From contig JAIPEG010000028.1 of NCBI GenBank assembly GCA_021737405.1, positions 1-34,046 of the forward strand: a stretch of 34,046 nt of DNA, read 5' to 3'. The position numbers and the translations under genes were made by a program. Shown here in pieces: positions 16,166 through 24,179 of this stretch (position 1 is the stretch's first letter; the number at the start of each line of letters is the position of its first letter). The notes below the pieces were generated by a model, which saw nothing but the letters and a program-made list of their open reading frames with translations, did not search any database and was not told the origin of the DNA. Source of the DNA: Bacteriovoracaceae bacterium (GTDB lineage: Bacteria; Bdellovibrionota; Bacteriovoracia; Bacteriovoracales; Bacteriovoracaceae).

Positions 16166-16567
16166 ATGGATGTCCTTAGGTTGAACGTTTTGCTGGTAGA
16201 TGAGGATTCACAGCTTTTAGAAAAAATGTCATCAATTTTAAATGAAAATGGATTTACTACCGCTTGTGCCCAAAATAAAGAAGAGGCCTTGCGATTAATC
16301 GAACATGAGCAGTTTGATGTCTTAGTCACGGATTTAACGATGCCGGATAATGACGGGGTTTTTCTTAGCAAGCTTCTCTGTAAGCGCTTACCTGTCGTTA
16401 TGCTCCAGGGCAATCACGATGAAGAATCCCTAAAGAAACTTGAATCCATTTCCTGCTGTCTTCTTGATAAAAATGAATTATCAACGAGACTTGCCAAGGC
16501 AACATGGACTGCGTTTAAGCGCTTTAAAATTGATCAGCAAATTACGAGAGATGCTGTCGCCGCTTAA
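16166..16567 (+). CDS. stand-alone response-regulator receiver protein with degenerate switch residue
   Basis: The 133-residue protein is a single CheY-like receiver domain with no output domain. Acidic-pocket residues D12/E13 (LLVDED), phospho-acceptor D56 (VTDLTMPDNDG) and the conserved Lys K102 (LLDKNEL) are present. The switch Thr/Ser after the fourth strand is replaced by Gln81 (VVMLQGN), and the Pro after the Lys is Asn. It may therefore signal atypically, or act as a phosphate sink or protein adaptor. An excellent ribosome site (TTGGAGG, six bases of spacing) precedes ATG 16166. It is close to a flagellin gene, so a motility role is possible but not shown. Its stop overlaps that of the convergent gene by 4 bp (TTAA). 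Confidence 0.85.
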   Translation: MDVLRLNVLLVDEDSQLLEKMSSILNENGFTTACAQNKEEALRLIEHEQFDVLVTDLTMPDNDGVFLSKLLCKRLPVVMLQGNHDEESLKKLESISCCLLDKNELSTRLAKATWTAFKRFKIDQQITRDAVAA

Positions 16568-17508
16568 ATATCACTTCGTGGGACAACTTCATGGATGATG
16601 ACCTCTGATTGAGTGAAGAAGCGAATGGGCATTGATGAAGTGCCAATTCCGGAAGAAGTGTAGCCTTGCATGTTCTTAAAGCGCCATGGCCCCTTAGCAA
16701 AGCGCTTTCCACGGTAGATCCTCCTGATGATGGGTATTCCTCCAGGTAGGGCAATCTGTCCTCCATGGGTATGGCCACATAAATAGAGGTCAATCCCATT
16801 TCTCTCAGCTTCTTTATAAAGTTCAGGTGTGTGGATTAGACCTATGCGAAAGGCTTCCTTATTTCCTTCTTGAAGGATATTTAGGGCATCCTTTTGATAA
16901 AAGTAATGGGGATCATCTGTGCCGACGAATTCAATATTAACGGGAAGAGTTTCATCTTTTTGAAAGCTAGAGATTTGATTCGTCAGGACCTCAACCCCTA
17001 GATTTTCTAAATAAGAGACAACTCTGCCTGAGTCGTGATTTCCAAGGACAAAGAAACTTTTGTAAATAGGATCAAGCGCCTTGATTAAGGTTTTAATCTT
17101 ATTTTCAGTTTCACTATCGTTTGGCCATCCCGTAGATAAATCTCCTGTTATGCAGGCAAAATGATAGGGACCACTTTCTTTAATGGCCCATACGATGTCT
17201 TCGATTAAAACAGGGCATTCATCGAGATGAAGATCACTAAGGTGTAAAATTCTGATGGAGTTTCTTCCAACCTTCGGAGAGGTTAGCCGGTTCTCTATGA
17301 CGTGGGCCTTTTGGGCATTTCTTAAGCCCCACTTATAAAAGGGAGTAAGAAGGAGAAGCCATCTAAACACCATGAAAAGAAACGCCATTGGATCTCTTCT
17401 GGGGATTTTATTATTTTCCCTTAAAGGAAAACTTCTAAGTCCACTGTCTTCTAAATAGAAGCGATTTTTAAGCCACCTCTTTCGGTATATTTCATTCTTT
17501 TGTTTCAT
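16564..17508 (-). CDS. calcineurin-like metallophosphoesterase (YaeI type)
   Basis: The metallophosphoesterase core is complete: LHLSDLHLDE, GDLS, LGNHDSG and CGHTHGGQ in order, about residues 85-235. Upstream is a hydrophobic segment (about 42-58, MAFLFMVFRWLLLL) that would anchor the protein to the inner membrane, as in YaeI/LpxG-like phosphodiesterases. Related enzymes act on membrane-linked or nucleotide phosphodiesters, including UDP-diacylglucosamine in some lipid A pathways; the substrate here is unknown. ATG 17508 is chosen over the TTG one codon upstream. No Shine-Dalgarno is present, and TAAAAT at 17520-17515 would start transcription exactly on this ATG. The gene is divergent from flagellin and convergent with the receiver gene, sharing TTAA at the stops. 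Confidence 0.9.
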   Translation of the reverse strand: MKQKNEIYRKRWLKNRFYLEDSGLRSFPLRENNKIPRRDPMAFLFMVFRWLLLLTPFYKWGLRNAQKAHVIENRLTSPKVGRNSIRILHLSDLHLDECPVLIEDIVWAIKESGPYHFACITGDLSTGWPNDSETENKIKTLIKALDPIYKSFFVLGNHDSGRVVSYLENLGVEVLTNQISSFQKDETLPVNIEFVGTDDPHYFYQKDALNILQEGNKEAFRIGLIHTPELYKEAERNGIDLYLCGHTHGGQIALPGGIPIIRRIYRGKRFAKGPWRFKNMQGYTSSGIGTSSMPIRFFTQSEVIIHEVVPRSDI

Positions 17509-17514
17509 CAAGGT

Positions 17515-17520
17515 ATTTTA
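17515..17520 (-). promoter_or_regulatory. -10 element, predicted leaderless start of the metallophosphoesterase gene
   Basis: TAAAAT on the minus strand (five of six bases of TATAAT) is followed by six bases and the ATG at 17508. No convincing -35 box was found. Confidence 0.35.
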
Positions 17521-17575
17521 AACGAATTCCTAATCTCAAATAAGGAGGAAGATATCTTTTAACCAACTGTCCGTC

Positions 17576-17602
17576 TCAAGTAATTCCGCCAATGTCCGAT
17601 AA
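17576..17602 (+). promoter_or_regulatory. sigma-28 (FliA) type promoter of flagellin
   Basis: TCAA (17576-17579), a 15-base spacer and TCCGATAA (17595-17602) match the flagellar sigma-28 consensus TAAA-N15-GCCGATAA at 3 of 4 and 7 of 8 positions. It lies about 50 bases before the flagellin ATG. Confidence 0.75.
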
Positions 17603-17651
17603 GTTTGAAGATTATAGCAATAATCATTACTTAGATAAGGAATGATAGGAC

Positions 17652-18485
17652 ATGGCCATAAGGGTTGCTCCAAATTCTACATTGAACACGCTCATGAGCA
17701 ATCTTAGAAAGGCGTCTGAGAGTGAATCTCTCTCCCTAAGACAACTATCTAGTGGCAAGAGAATCGAGAAGGCCGCCGATGATAGTGCAGGGATTGCTCA
17801 CTCTAAAAAGCTAGACGCATACATTAGGTCACAAAAGCAGGCGCAAAGAAATGCCAATGATGGAATAAGTTTTGTTCAAACGGCCGAAGGCGGTCTTAAT
17901 GAAATTTCAAACATACTTGTTAGGTTGAGAGAACTTTCCGTACAAGCTGCAAGTGATACCTTGGGTGATAATGAGCGCGGCTTTATCAATAAAGAATATC
18001 AAAACTTAGTAAGTGAAGTGGATAGAATCGCAGAGAGTACTTCTTTTAATGGAACCAACGTCATCAATGGTGACGGTCAGGGAGTTCTTCGTTTTCAAGT
18101 TGGTGCTTATAAAGGTGATGAGAACGTCATTGAATTTGATACCGAAGGTAACTACACCAACTCAAGTCGCCTGGGGATTAGCGGTACAGCGATTGAAAGT
18201 AAAGATGATGCCCTAACTAATCTTGAAACTATTGATGAGGCCATCAATGGTCTTAGTGGTCAAAGGGCCTATTTAGGATCTATTCAAAGTCGCATGCAAC
18301 ATGCTGTCAATAATCTAGACGTCAATATCATCAATCATGTTGAGACAAAGTCAAAGATCGAAGATGTGGATGTGGCCGAAGCCTCTGCAAGTCTTGCCTC
18401 TTCTCAAATCTTAAAAACATCAGGTATGAAGACCCTTGCCGAGGGCATGAATTTCTCTCGTGCGGCCCTGAAACTCATTGGCTAA
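17652..18485 (+). CDS. fliC: flagellin
   Basis: The 277-residue protein has the conserved terminal D0/D1 helices of flagellin and almost no D2/D3 domain. N-terminal landmarks are LRQLSSGKRIEKAADDSAG (about 26-46), NANDGISFVQTAEGGL and LRELSVQAASDT. At the C-terminus come QSRMQHAVNNL and VDVAEASASLASSQIL. The C-terminal end (NFSRAALKLIG) differs from the usual QANQ...LLR ending. It polymerises into the flagellar filament after export; no signal peptide is expected or seen. Expression from the sigma-28 type promoter at 17576-17602 is likely. The ribosome site is either AGGA directly before the ATG or AAGGA about ten bases before. It may be one of several flagellins. Its stop abuts the stop of the convergent lipoprotein gene. 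Confidence 0.95.
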   Translation: MAIRVAPNSTLNTLMSNLRKASESESLSLRQLSSGKRIEKAADDSAGIAHSKKLDAYIRSQKQAQRNANDGISFVQTAEGGLNEISNILVRLRELSVQAASDTLGDNERGFINKEYQNLVSEVDRIAESTSFNGTNVINGDGQGVLRFQVGAYKGDENVIEFDTEGNYTNSSRLGISGTAIESKDDALTNLETIDEAINGLSGQRAYLGSIQSRMQHAVNNLDVNIINHVETKSKIEDVDVAEASASLASSQILKTSGMKTLAEGMNFSRAALKLIG

Positions 18486-19211
18486 CTAAAAGGGAAGCTT
18501 CAACTTTAAACTAAAATTAATCTTGCCTCTAATTCGAAAATTTGATTTTGGAATACTATTAATTTCTACTTTGGGAAAGAGGTAGAGCTTGGTTGAATTG
18601 ATTAGAAGGGGAGCGATATTTTTAACTTCTCCCTTACTATCTTTTAAAATGGTCAGCTTAATGCACTGATAATCACAGCTCTTTAATTCAGTCTTGTTAA
18701 AGAGATAACGGGCAAATAGTTCAGAGTGACCCTTCTTTAGCATTTCCTCATTTGCAATGTAGATTTCGATTTTTTCAATAAAGTCTAAGCGATCCTTTCT
18801 ATTAATAATCAATCCCTTTAATAGAGGATCATCGGGAACAATCGTAAAATCAAGATGACCAATTTGAAGAGAGTTTAAGAGATCCCCTTCAATAAGAGGT
18901 ACCTCTATAAAATGCGCCTCCTGCTCCACTTCCCAGTCGTTATTTAAGATGACAAAAATATCGGTGAAGACATTGGCCAAATTTTGAATAAAGCTTCCTA
19001 TGATGGGGATTGGAAGTTTACCAAGCGGGTTTCCAATAGCGATGTCATCAAAGACATAATCTCCACTAACGATCGTAAGAGTAGGATCCTCTCCTTGGCT
19101 TTCGGCCAAAGTCGTCTCCTTAGCAAAGGGCTCGATTTTCTCCTTTGCACCACAACTCATCAAAATCGTAAGGGCCAGGATTTTGAATAGCGAAAGGAGA
19201 GTGTGTTTCAT
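18486..19211 (-). CDS. lipoprotein of unknown function, 241 aa
   Basis: The N-terminal signal peptide ends in a lipobox (LMSC-GAK, Cys20), so the protein should be lipid-anchored. The mature region is rich in beta-forming, hydrophobic and acidic residues (IVSGDYVFDDIAIGNPLG and following). A pair of Cys (KSCDYQC, near residue 180) may form a disulfide. The C-terminus (RGKINFSLKLKLPF) looks like a terminal beta strand. No family is recognised. The stop abuts the flagellin stop. Upstream, about 66 bp separate it from the outer-membrane-type gene, so it may be read from that operon or from its own weak promoter. Confidence 0.8.
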   Translation of the reverse strand: MKHTLLSLFKILALTILMSCGAKEKIEPFAKETTLAESQGEDPTLTIVSGDYVFDDIAIGNPLGKLPIPIIGSFIQNLANVFTDIFVILNNDWEVEQEAHFIEVPLIEGDLLNSLQIGHLDFTIVPDDPLLKGLIINRKDRLDFIEKIEIYIANEEMLKKGHSELFARYLFNKTELKSCDYQCIKLTILKDSKGEVKNIAPLLINSTKLYLFPKVEINSIPKSNFRIRGKINFSLKLKLPF

Positions 19212-19277
19212 GAGTTAAAATGTATAAAGATTTACTCAACCCGTCACTGACACATTGAGTCTCCATTTTATTCGTCT

Positions 19278-20078
19278 TTAAAAGAGTGCCCAGCCTTTTT
19301 GAGGCCGGTATTGGAGTAAGAAAAAGAGCATCGGATGGTCGGTACCTTGGCGAGTGTGAAAGACACCAGGGCCACTAAGGATATTCCAATCAATATTCGC
19401 CTTATCCCAATAGACATACTTATAGAGAGCGACAAGCATTGTAGAATCTTGGCGGCTATTGGCCGTGGCGTTTCTCTTATGAAGAACGCCAAATCCGTGG
19501 CTTTTACTTAAGTCAACGCCAAGAACTTGAACGGATTGAAATAATTTATCCTTGGTGCCACTTCCAATGAGAGTTCCTTGCTCGTCGGCAAATCCAAGAC
19601 TTTGGTTATTTCCAATGCTTGTTGTGTGCCATTGTAAACGGTTGAGCATGAAGACGTTGCCAAATTTTAAAGCAAATTTTAAGCCCCAGATATTTCTTTC
19701 GATATCACTTGATTTACACGTTATCGTTTCGCAATCAAAGTTATCTAACTTTTTTAAATCCCGGCGCATGTAACTTTTTGCGACAAAGAAAGAGAGAAAG
19801 GAAATGGGATTAAACTCAATGCCGCCCATGACATTGTTCACGAGGCCACTGGTTTGAAAGCGTGCCATTGGTCTTACAAAACCATAGAGAGGTTTTTGAA
19901 GATCATATTTTCCCCACAAGGGAAGTGAATAACCGAATTCCGCGCGAGCATAGGCACCGATTGGGTTAGAGCGGGCAAAGGTTTCGTAGCGAGTGTCCCA
20001 GCGAGAAACATTCTTACTAGCTTCGGATATTCTAATACTGAGTGCTAGAATAAAAAATATAAAGAAGATTTTATTCAT
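19278..20078 (-). CDS. outer-membrane beta-barrel-like protein, 266 aa
   Basis: A signal peptide (about 1-20, FFILALSIRISEA) is followed by alternating hydrophobic and polar segments with many aromatic residues. The protein ends in ...GWALF, with the C-terminal Phe typical of outer-membrane barrels recognised by BamA. Two Cys (CETITC) probably form a small loop. No named family is recognised. The ATG overlaps the stop of the 67-residue protein by 4 bp (ATGA), so translation is coupled. With the NamZ-like gene upstream this makes a three-gene unit that may concern cell-wall material. Confidence 0.75.
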   Translation of the reverse strand: MNKIFFIFFILALSIRISEASKNVSRWDTRYETFARSNPIGAYARAEFGYSLPLWGKYDLQKPLYGFVRPMARFQTSGLVNNVMGGIEFNPISFLSFFVAKSYMRRDLKKLDNFDCETITCKSSDIERNIWGLKFALKFGNVFMLNRLQWHTTSIGNNQSLGFADEQGTLIGSGTKDKLFQSVQVLGVDLSKSHGFGVLHKRNATANSRQDSTMLVALYKYVYWDKANIDWNILSGPGVFHTRQGTDHPMLFFLLQYRPQKGWALF

Positions 20079-20278
20079 GCATTAAGTCCTAGTCGTATCT
20101 TGAGATCCTCATCGCTAATAAGCCCTTGGGCCACTTGTACGCGACAAAACATAAGTGCCTTTTCATAATCTGCTCTGACACTAGCGTCTACAAGAGTTAG
20201 GTCGATGTGTTTTTGATTGTCGAGATGAGAGTCCTTTACGGCATTTCTCAATAATTTGATGGCCTCTTCTAAAGTCAT
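20075..20278 (-). CDS. small cytosolic helical protein, 67 aa
   Basis: This short, acidic, mostly helical protein has no signal peptide or membrane segment. The sequence MTLEEAIKLLRNAV and the DEDLKIRLGL ending suggest a compact helical bundle. No family is recognised. AAGGA about seven bases before the ATG and a 4-bp overlap with the downstream barrel gene support it as a real gene. It lies 25 bp after the NamZ-like gene. Confidence 0.7.
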   Translation of the reverse strand: MTLEEAIKLLRNAVKDSHLDNQKHIDLTLVDASVRADYEKALMFCRVQVAQGLISDEDLKIRLGLNA

Positions 20279-20303
20279 GATTTTTTCCTTAAATGAATTT
20301 CTC

Positions 20304-21497
20304 TTAGCGATAAATTAAAATATCTTCTCTTAAATTTTTAAAGTCTGAATGGCCTTGCTGATCAATCTTGATAAGATCATCATAGCTACCCTTTTTTTCA
20401 ACCCAATTTTTTAAGTCTTCACTTCCGTTAATATAGTTTATGGCAAGTGAACTTGTCTCGTACTCATACGGGTGATCATTCCACTTGAAGGCAAAAGAAT
20501 CTTCCTCATAGAAGCTCTTTAAAAGATAGGCACCAAGGCGCCATGAATGAAAAACACTCGCTTCAGTTGGGTGAATGTGGACACCTCCACAAGTTTCACC
20601 ACTATGTTTTTGAAACATCGGATGAAATTGTAATGGACGAAGAGCAAAGCCGCTTAGATCTGTTTGCTTAAGCTCTTTCATCACACGCTCTTTAAAGCTA
20701 AAGGGCTCAATGCCTGGAGCTCCTAGAACTTCAAGAGACCTCGTCGTTCCTCGCCCTTCACTTATATTTGTCCCTTCGTATAAGACTGTTCCGCAAAAAG
20801 TAATGGCTGATTCCATGGTGGGAAGATTTGGTGAAGGATTAACCCATGTGCGATTGAGGTCCTTCCAAAAATAATCTCTCTTCCAGCCTTTCATCTCAAT
20901 AACTTCAAGGTCACAGTTTGGGCTGTAGAGCTTTTGCTGAAGCTTGGCCACTTCACCCATTGTTAGCCCATGTCTTTGAGGAATAGGATGATGGCCTACA
21001 AAGGAGCGCCATTTTTCTTGCAACACTGGACCTTCAATAATCTCGCCGCCAACGGGATTGGGTCGATCAAGAACAACAACTTTAATATTCTTCTTCTCAC
21101 ACCTCTCCATCACCAACGCCAACGTCGTAATATAGGTGTACACACGAGTTCCAACATCTTGAAGATCAACAATTAGAGTATCAATTCCTTCAAGCATTTT
21201 ATCCGTTGGGTAACGGGTTTCTCCATAAAGGCTATGAATGGGTATATTAAAATACGGATGAACGTAGTCGTGAGATTCAATCATATTATCTTGAACATCA
21301 GTGACAAAGCCATGCTGAGGGCCGAAAGCCTTAATGACTCTCTTACCAAGAGTCTTAAGAATTGCCTCTAATCCTAGATCAAGTTTATGAGTGACCGCAC
21401 ACGAGTGCCCCAGATAACCGATTCTTTCAGACAACTTATTTTGAATACTGCTGTCACTTAGTAATTGCTCAAGACCCGTAGTAACGCTAATTCCCAT
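20304..21497 (-). CDS. namZ: DUF1343 protein, NamZ-type exo-beta-N-acetylmuramidase
   Basis: The 397-residue protein matches the DUF1343 family throughout: FGPQHGF, HSLYGETRYPT, DLQDVGTRVYTY, VLDRPNPVGG, GLTMGE, WVNPSPNLPT, and YEGTNISEGRGTTRS in order. Characterised members (B. subtilis NamZ/YbbC) remove terminal MurNAc from peptidoglycan fragments. This copy has no signal peptide (MGISVTTGLEQLL), so it probably acts on imported muropeptides in the cytoplasm, unlike secreted forms. AGGA lies eight bases before ATG 21497. It heads a unit with the 67-residue and outer-membrane-type proteins. In a predatory or scavenging lifestyle it would help recycle host or own cell wall; that is inference. 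Confidence 0.88.
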   Translation of the reverse strand: MGISVTTGLEQLLSDSSIQNKLSERIGYLGHSCAVTHKLDLGLEAILKTLGKRVIKAFGPQHGFVTDVQDNMIESHDYVHPYFNIPIHSLYGETRYPTDKMLEGIDTLIVDLQDVGTRVYTYITTLALVMERCEKKNIKVVVLDRPNPVGGEIIEGPVLQEKWRSFVGHHPIPQRHGLTMGEVAKLQQKLYSPNCDLEVIEMKGWKRDYFWKDLNRTWVNPSPNLPTMESAITFCGTVLYEGTNISEGRGTTRSLEVLGAPGIEPFSFKERVMKELKQTDLSGFALRPLQFHPMFQKHSGETCGGVHIHPTEASVFHSWRLGAYLLKSFYEEDSFAFKWNDHPYEYETSSLAINYINGSEDLKNWVEKKGSYDDLIKIDQQGHSDFKNLREDILIYR

Positions 21498-21549
21498 TAT
21501 TTTATTCCTATTTTTTTAAACTTTGAAAGCACCGAAGCCAATATTCTAT

Positions 21550-21555
21550 TATAAT
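21550..21555 (+). promoter_or_regulatory. -10 element, predicted leaderless start of the START lipoprotein gene
   Basis: A perfect TATAAT is followed by six bases and ATG 21562, so the predicted +1 is the A of the start codon. No ribosome site and no good -35 box are visible. Confidence 0.5.
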
Positions 21556-21561
21556 GCTTTC

Positions 21562-22296
21562 ATGTTAAAAAGAATTTGCTTCCTATTCTTTTCATTTTTA
21601 TTGACCCAAGCTTGCTTACCTAGTGAAAACCAAGGAGCAAATGATGGTCATTGGATAAAAGATAGAGTTCTAAATGGTTACACTCTTTATACAAGAGAGA
21701 AACCTCAGACTTCAATTTTACCCTTAAAAGTAGAAGGCATTATTAATGCTTCCATTGATCATATTATGGAAAACCTGCGCTCTGTTGATGGCTCAGAAAC
21801 TTGGACACCTGACCTCATTAAAAAAACGACTTTAAAGGATATTGATCCTCGAACAGCAATTACTTATTCACTTACTGATATGCCTTGGCCCGTTTATGAC
21901 CGAAGGCTCATCTTACATAATGAACTTAAGTTAGATCGAGAGCGAAAACTTTTATTTATTCTCAGCAAAAGTGTTCCTTTTCCTGGGGCACCAGCACCCT
22001 CTGATACGATTGAAGCCTATATTGGTCACGCTAATATGGGTTTTCGTCCGGTAACAAAAGATCAGACTTATGTAGAGTTAACAGCTTTTATTGATCCAAA
22101 AGGTTCTATTCCTCATTGGATCATCAATTTTTATCAGAAGTCTTGGCCAATCAAGTTTTTAAAAGCCCTTGAAGAACGTTCTCAGACTCACAGAGTCAAT
22201 CTAAGACCCGGCCTTAAACCAATGCTCAGCGAACTTCTTCAAATTATGCAGTGGGATAAAAAGACATTTGATCGTGTTCCAAGCGCCCGGCCGTAA
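21562..22296 (+). CDS. START-domain lipoprotein
   Basis: From ATG 21562 the protein begins with a lipoprotein signal peptide ending in LTQAC, so Cys17 would be lipidated. The frame opens earlier at a TTG (21523), but that would bury the signal peptide. The mature part is a START-like lipid-binding domain: a beta-rich centre with MPWPVYDRRLIL, an ALTxxIDPKG-like strand (ELTAFIDPKGSIPHWIIN) and a long C-terminal helix (QKSWPIKFLKALEERS). Such domains bind lipids or hydrophobic ligands. It is divergent from namZ, with only 64 bp between the starts. It is followed, 112 bp later, by thyA-folA on the same strand. Confidence 0.82.
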   Translation: MLKRICFLFFSFLLTQACLPSENQGANDGHWIKDRVLNGYTLYTREKPQTSILPLKVEGIINASIDHIMENLRSVDGSETWTPDLIKKTTLKDIDPRTAITYSLTDMPWPVYDRRLILHNELKLDRERKLLFILSKSVPFPGAPAPSDTIEAYIGHANMGFRPVTKDQTYVELTAFIDPKGSIPHWIINFYQKSWPIKFLKALEERSQTHRVNLRPGLKPMLSELLQIMQWDKKTFDRVPSARP

Positions 22297-22408
22297 GAAA
22301 ATTTTACCAAAAAAGACCTTTTACAATTCATCTAGGCCTGTACAATTATAGGGACACACACAACACAATTGATTAAATTTTAAGTATTAATGGCTTTTGG
22401 GAGACTAG

Positions 22409-23203
22409 ATGAAGCAATACCTCGATTTAATGAAGCACGTCCTTAAGAATGGCGAAGAGAATATGGACCGAACCGGAACGGGGACTCTTTCCGTTTTTGG
22501 CTACCAAGCACAATACGACTTAGAAGATGGCTTTCCCCTCGTTACAACGAAGAAGCTTCATTTGCGCTCAATTATTCATGAGCTTTTGTGGTTCTTAAAG
22601 GGAGACACAAACATTGCCTATCTTCAGGAAAATAAGGTGAGGATTTGGGATGAGTGGGCCGATGAGTCTGGAGATCTTGGACCTGTTTACGGAAAGCAGT
22701 GGCGTCGCTGGGGGGCCAAAGAGCAAATCATTGATCAAGATGCAGAGCTCGTTGAAAACTTAAAGAGTAATCCTCATAGCCGTCGCCATATTGTTTCAGC
22801 TTGGAACCCTGCTGATATAAAGGATATGGCGTTACCTCCATGTCATACCTTAATGCAATTTCATGTATCAAAAGATATGCGTTTAAGCTGCCAACTCTAT
22901 CAGCGCTCAGCAGATATTTTTCTAGGAGTGCCTTTCAATATTGCAAGTTACTCTCTCCTAACTCTTATGCTGGCCCAAGTTTGTGGTTTCAAACCTGGAA
23001 AATTTGTTCATACAATGGGAGACGCTCATCTTTATCTTAATCACCTAGAGCAGGCTTCCACTCAGATAAAGAGAAAACCGCATCCACTTCCTCAGATGAA
23101 ACTTAATCCTGAAGTAAAAGATTTATTTGAATTTAAATTTGAAGACTTCGAACTTGTAAATTATGTGGCCCATCCTCATATCAAGGGTGAGGTTGCTATT
23201 TGA
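22409..23203 (+). CDS. thyA: thymidylate synthase
   Basis: The 264-residue protein has the exact length of E. coli ThyA. It methylates dUMP to dTMP using methylene-tetrahydrofolate. Visible landmarks are DRTGTGT (20-26), [30 protein letters not shown], the nucleophile Cys145 in [10 protein letters not shown], and [25 protein letters not shown] lies five bases before the ATG. The stop codon overlaps the folA start (ATTTGA), so the two are translationally coupled; this is logical because ThyA produces the dihydrofolate that FolA reduces. Confidence 0.98.
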   Translation: MKQYLDLMKHVLKNGEENMDRTGTGTLSVFGYQAQYDLEDGFPLVTTKKLHLRSIIHELLWFLKGDTNIAYLQENKVRIWDEWADESGDLGPVYGKQWRRWGAKEQIIDQDAELVENLKSNPHSRRHIVSAWNPADIKDMALPPCHTLMQFHVSKDMRLSCQLYQRSADIFLGVPFNIASYSLLTLMLAQVCGFKPGKFVHTMGDAHLYLNHLEQASTQIKRKPHPLPQMKLNPEVKDLFEFKFEDFELVNYVAHPHIKGEVAI

Positions 23204-23688
23204 AAATCTCCCTTATTGCGGCCTTAGGAAATGGGCGAGAGCTTGGAAAAGATAATAAAATGCTCTGGCACATTAAAGAAGATTTCTTGCATTTTAAGAA
23301 GACAACGATGGGTCATACGCTCCTGATGGGGCGTAAAACCTTTGAATCAATTGGTCGACCGCTGCCTGGTAGAAAAACCTATATTCTTACAAGAGATCAA
23401 GGCTATCAACGAGAGAATTGCCAAACGATTCATTCTATTAACGAAGGCATTGAATTGGCCCGAGAGGCCGGTGAAGAAGAACTTTTTATCGCCGGTGGTG
23501 CAGATGTCTATAAGCAAACAATCAACAAAGTTGATACGATGTATTTAAGCTTTGTGGATTATGTTGGTGTTGCCGATGCCTTCTTCCCCGAATGGAATAG
23601 TGAAGAATGGTCTGAAGTAGAAAGTCATGAATTCAAGGCCACTGATACAAGTCTTGGTTGGCGCTTAGTGAGGCTAGAGAGAATTTAA
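23200..23688 (+). CDS. folA: dihydrofolate reductase
   Basis: The 162-residue protein has DHFR landmarks: [19 protein letters not shown], the ED pair in [27 protein letters not shown] (NADPH site) and [10 protein letters not shown]. It reduces dihydrofolate with NADPH. The start is a TTG (23200) overlapping the thyA stop TGA, with GAGG eight bases upstream. The stop shares TTAA with the convergent DUF962 gene (4-bp overlap). The length is normal. Confidence 0.97.
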   Translation: MKISLIAALGNGRELGKDNKMLWHIKEDFLHFKKTTMGHTLLMGRKTFESIGRPLPGRKTYILTRDQGYQRENCQTIHSINEGIELAREAGEEELFIAGGADVYKQTINKVDTMYLSFVDYVGVADAFFPEWNSEEWSEVESHEFKATDTSLGWRLVRLERI

Positions 23689-24008
23689 TCTTTTAGCCCT
23701 CGCTTGAAAGTTAAAATTTCAAAGAACATTTTCCAATCCCCAACAAAGCTATAAAGGGGATAGGTAAAAGTCGCGGGCCTATTCTTCTCGATGACAAAGT
23801 GACCTATCCACGCAAAGGCATAACCAGAAATTAACGCCAATATAATGAGAGTCCAAGCTTTAAAGAGAAAAGCGCAAATGATGAGGCTCAAGGCCAAAGT
23901 GGTGCCAATGAAGTGCAAAAGACGATTAACGGGATGAGCGTGTTCACTTAAGTAAAAAGGATAGAATTCTTTAAAGGTTTTGTATTTCTTCTCCACAGTC
24001 CCGACCAT
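23685..24008 (-). CDS. DUF962/Mpo1-like membrane protein
   Basis: This 107-residue protein matches the DUF962 (YGL010w/Mpo1-like) pattern: FYPFYLSEHAHPVNRLLHFIGT, two hydrophobic segments (about 33-50 and 50-68), then WIGHFVIEKNRPATF and a final FVGDWKMFF. The His residues are conserved; the yeast homologue Mpo1 is a 2-hydroxy fatty acid dioxygenase. The bacterial role is unknown, and a lipid-modifying function is inference. The ribosome site before ATG 24008 is weak. It overlaps the folA stop by 4 bp. Confidence 0.88.
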   Translation of the reverse strand: MVGTVEKKYKTFKEFYPFYLSEHAHPVNRLLHFIGTTLALSLIICAFLFKAWTLIILALISGYAFAWIGHFVIEKNRPATFTYPLYSFVGDWKMFFEILTFKRGLKD

Positions 24009-24179
24009 TTTTACTTATGATTAACATTCCTATTTATAATAGCATTATTAATTCAAAGTGTTAGCGCTAGACCTGCTGCAGCATTCTTATCCCTTTCACT
24101 ATCTTCTCGTATGACAAATCTACAGTTGTTTAGTAAGATTTCAGACGTAAAGGGTCGGACAATTAAAAGGAAAATTACA

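Noticed and set aside
16030..16413. A 127-codon minus-strand frame antisense to the receiver gene
   Set aside because: It overlaps a clear receiver domain with an excellent ribosome site, has a Ser-rich composition typical of antisense frames, and shows no domain.
17541..17550. A perfect TAAGGAGG ribosome-site-like sequence between the metallophosphoesterase and flagellin genes
   Set aside because: No start codon lies within 12 bases downstream, and the sequence is upstream of the flagellin promoter, so it is not transcribed with it.
24111..24179. Upstream ATG of the secretin-like protein (24111)
   Set aside because: It would bury the signal peptide beginning at 24180, and no ribosome site is seen before it.
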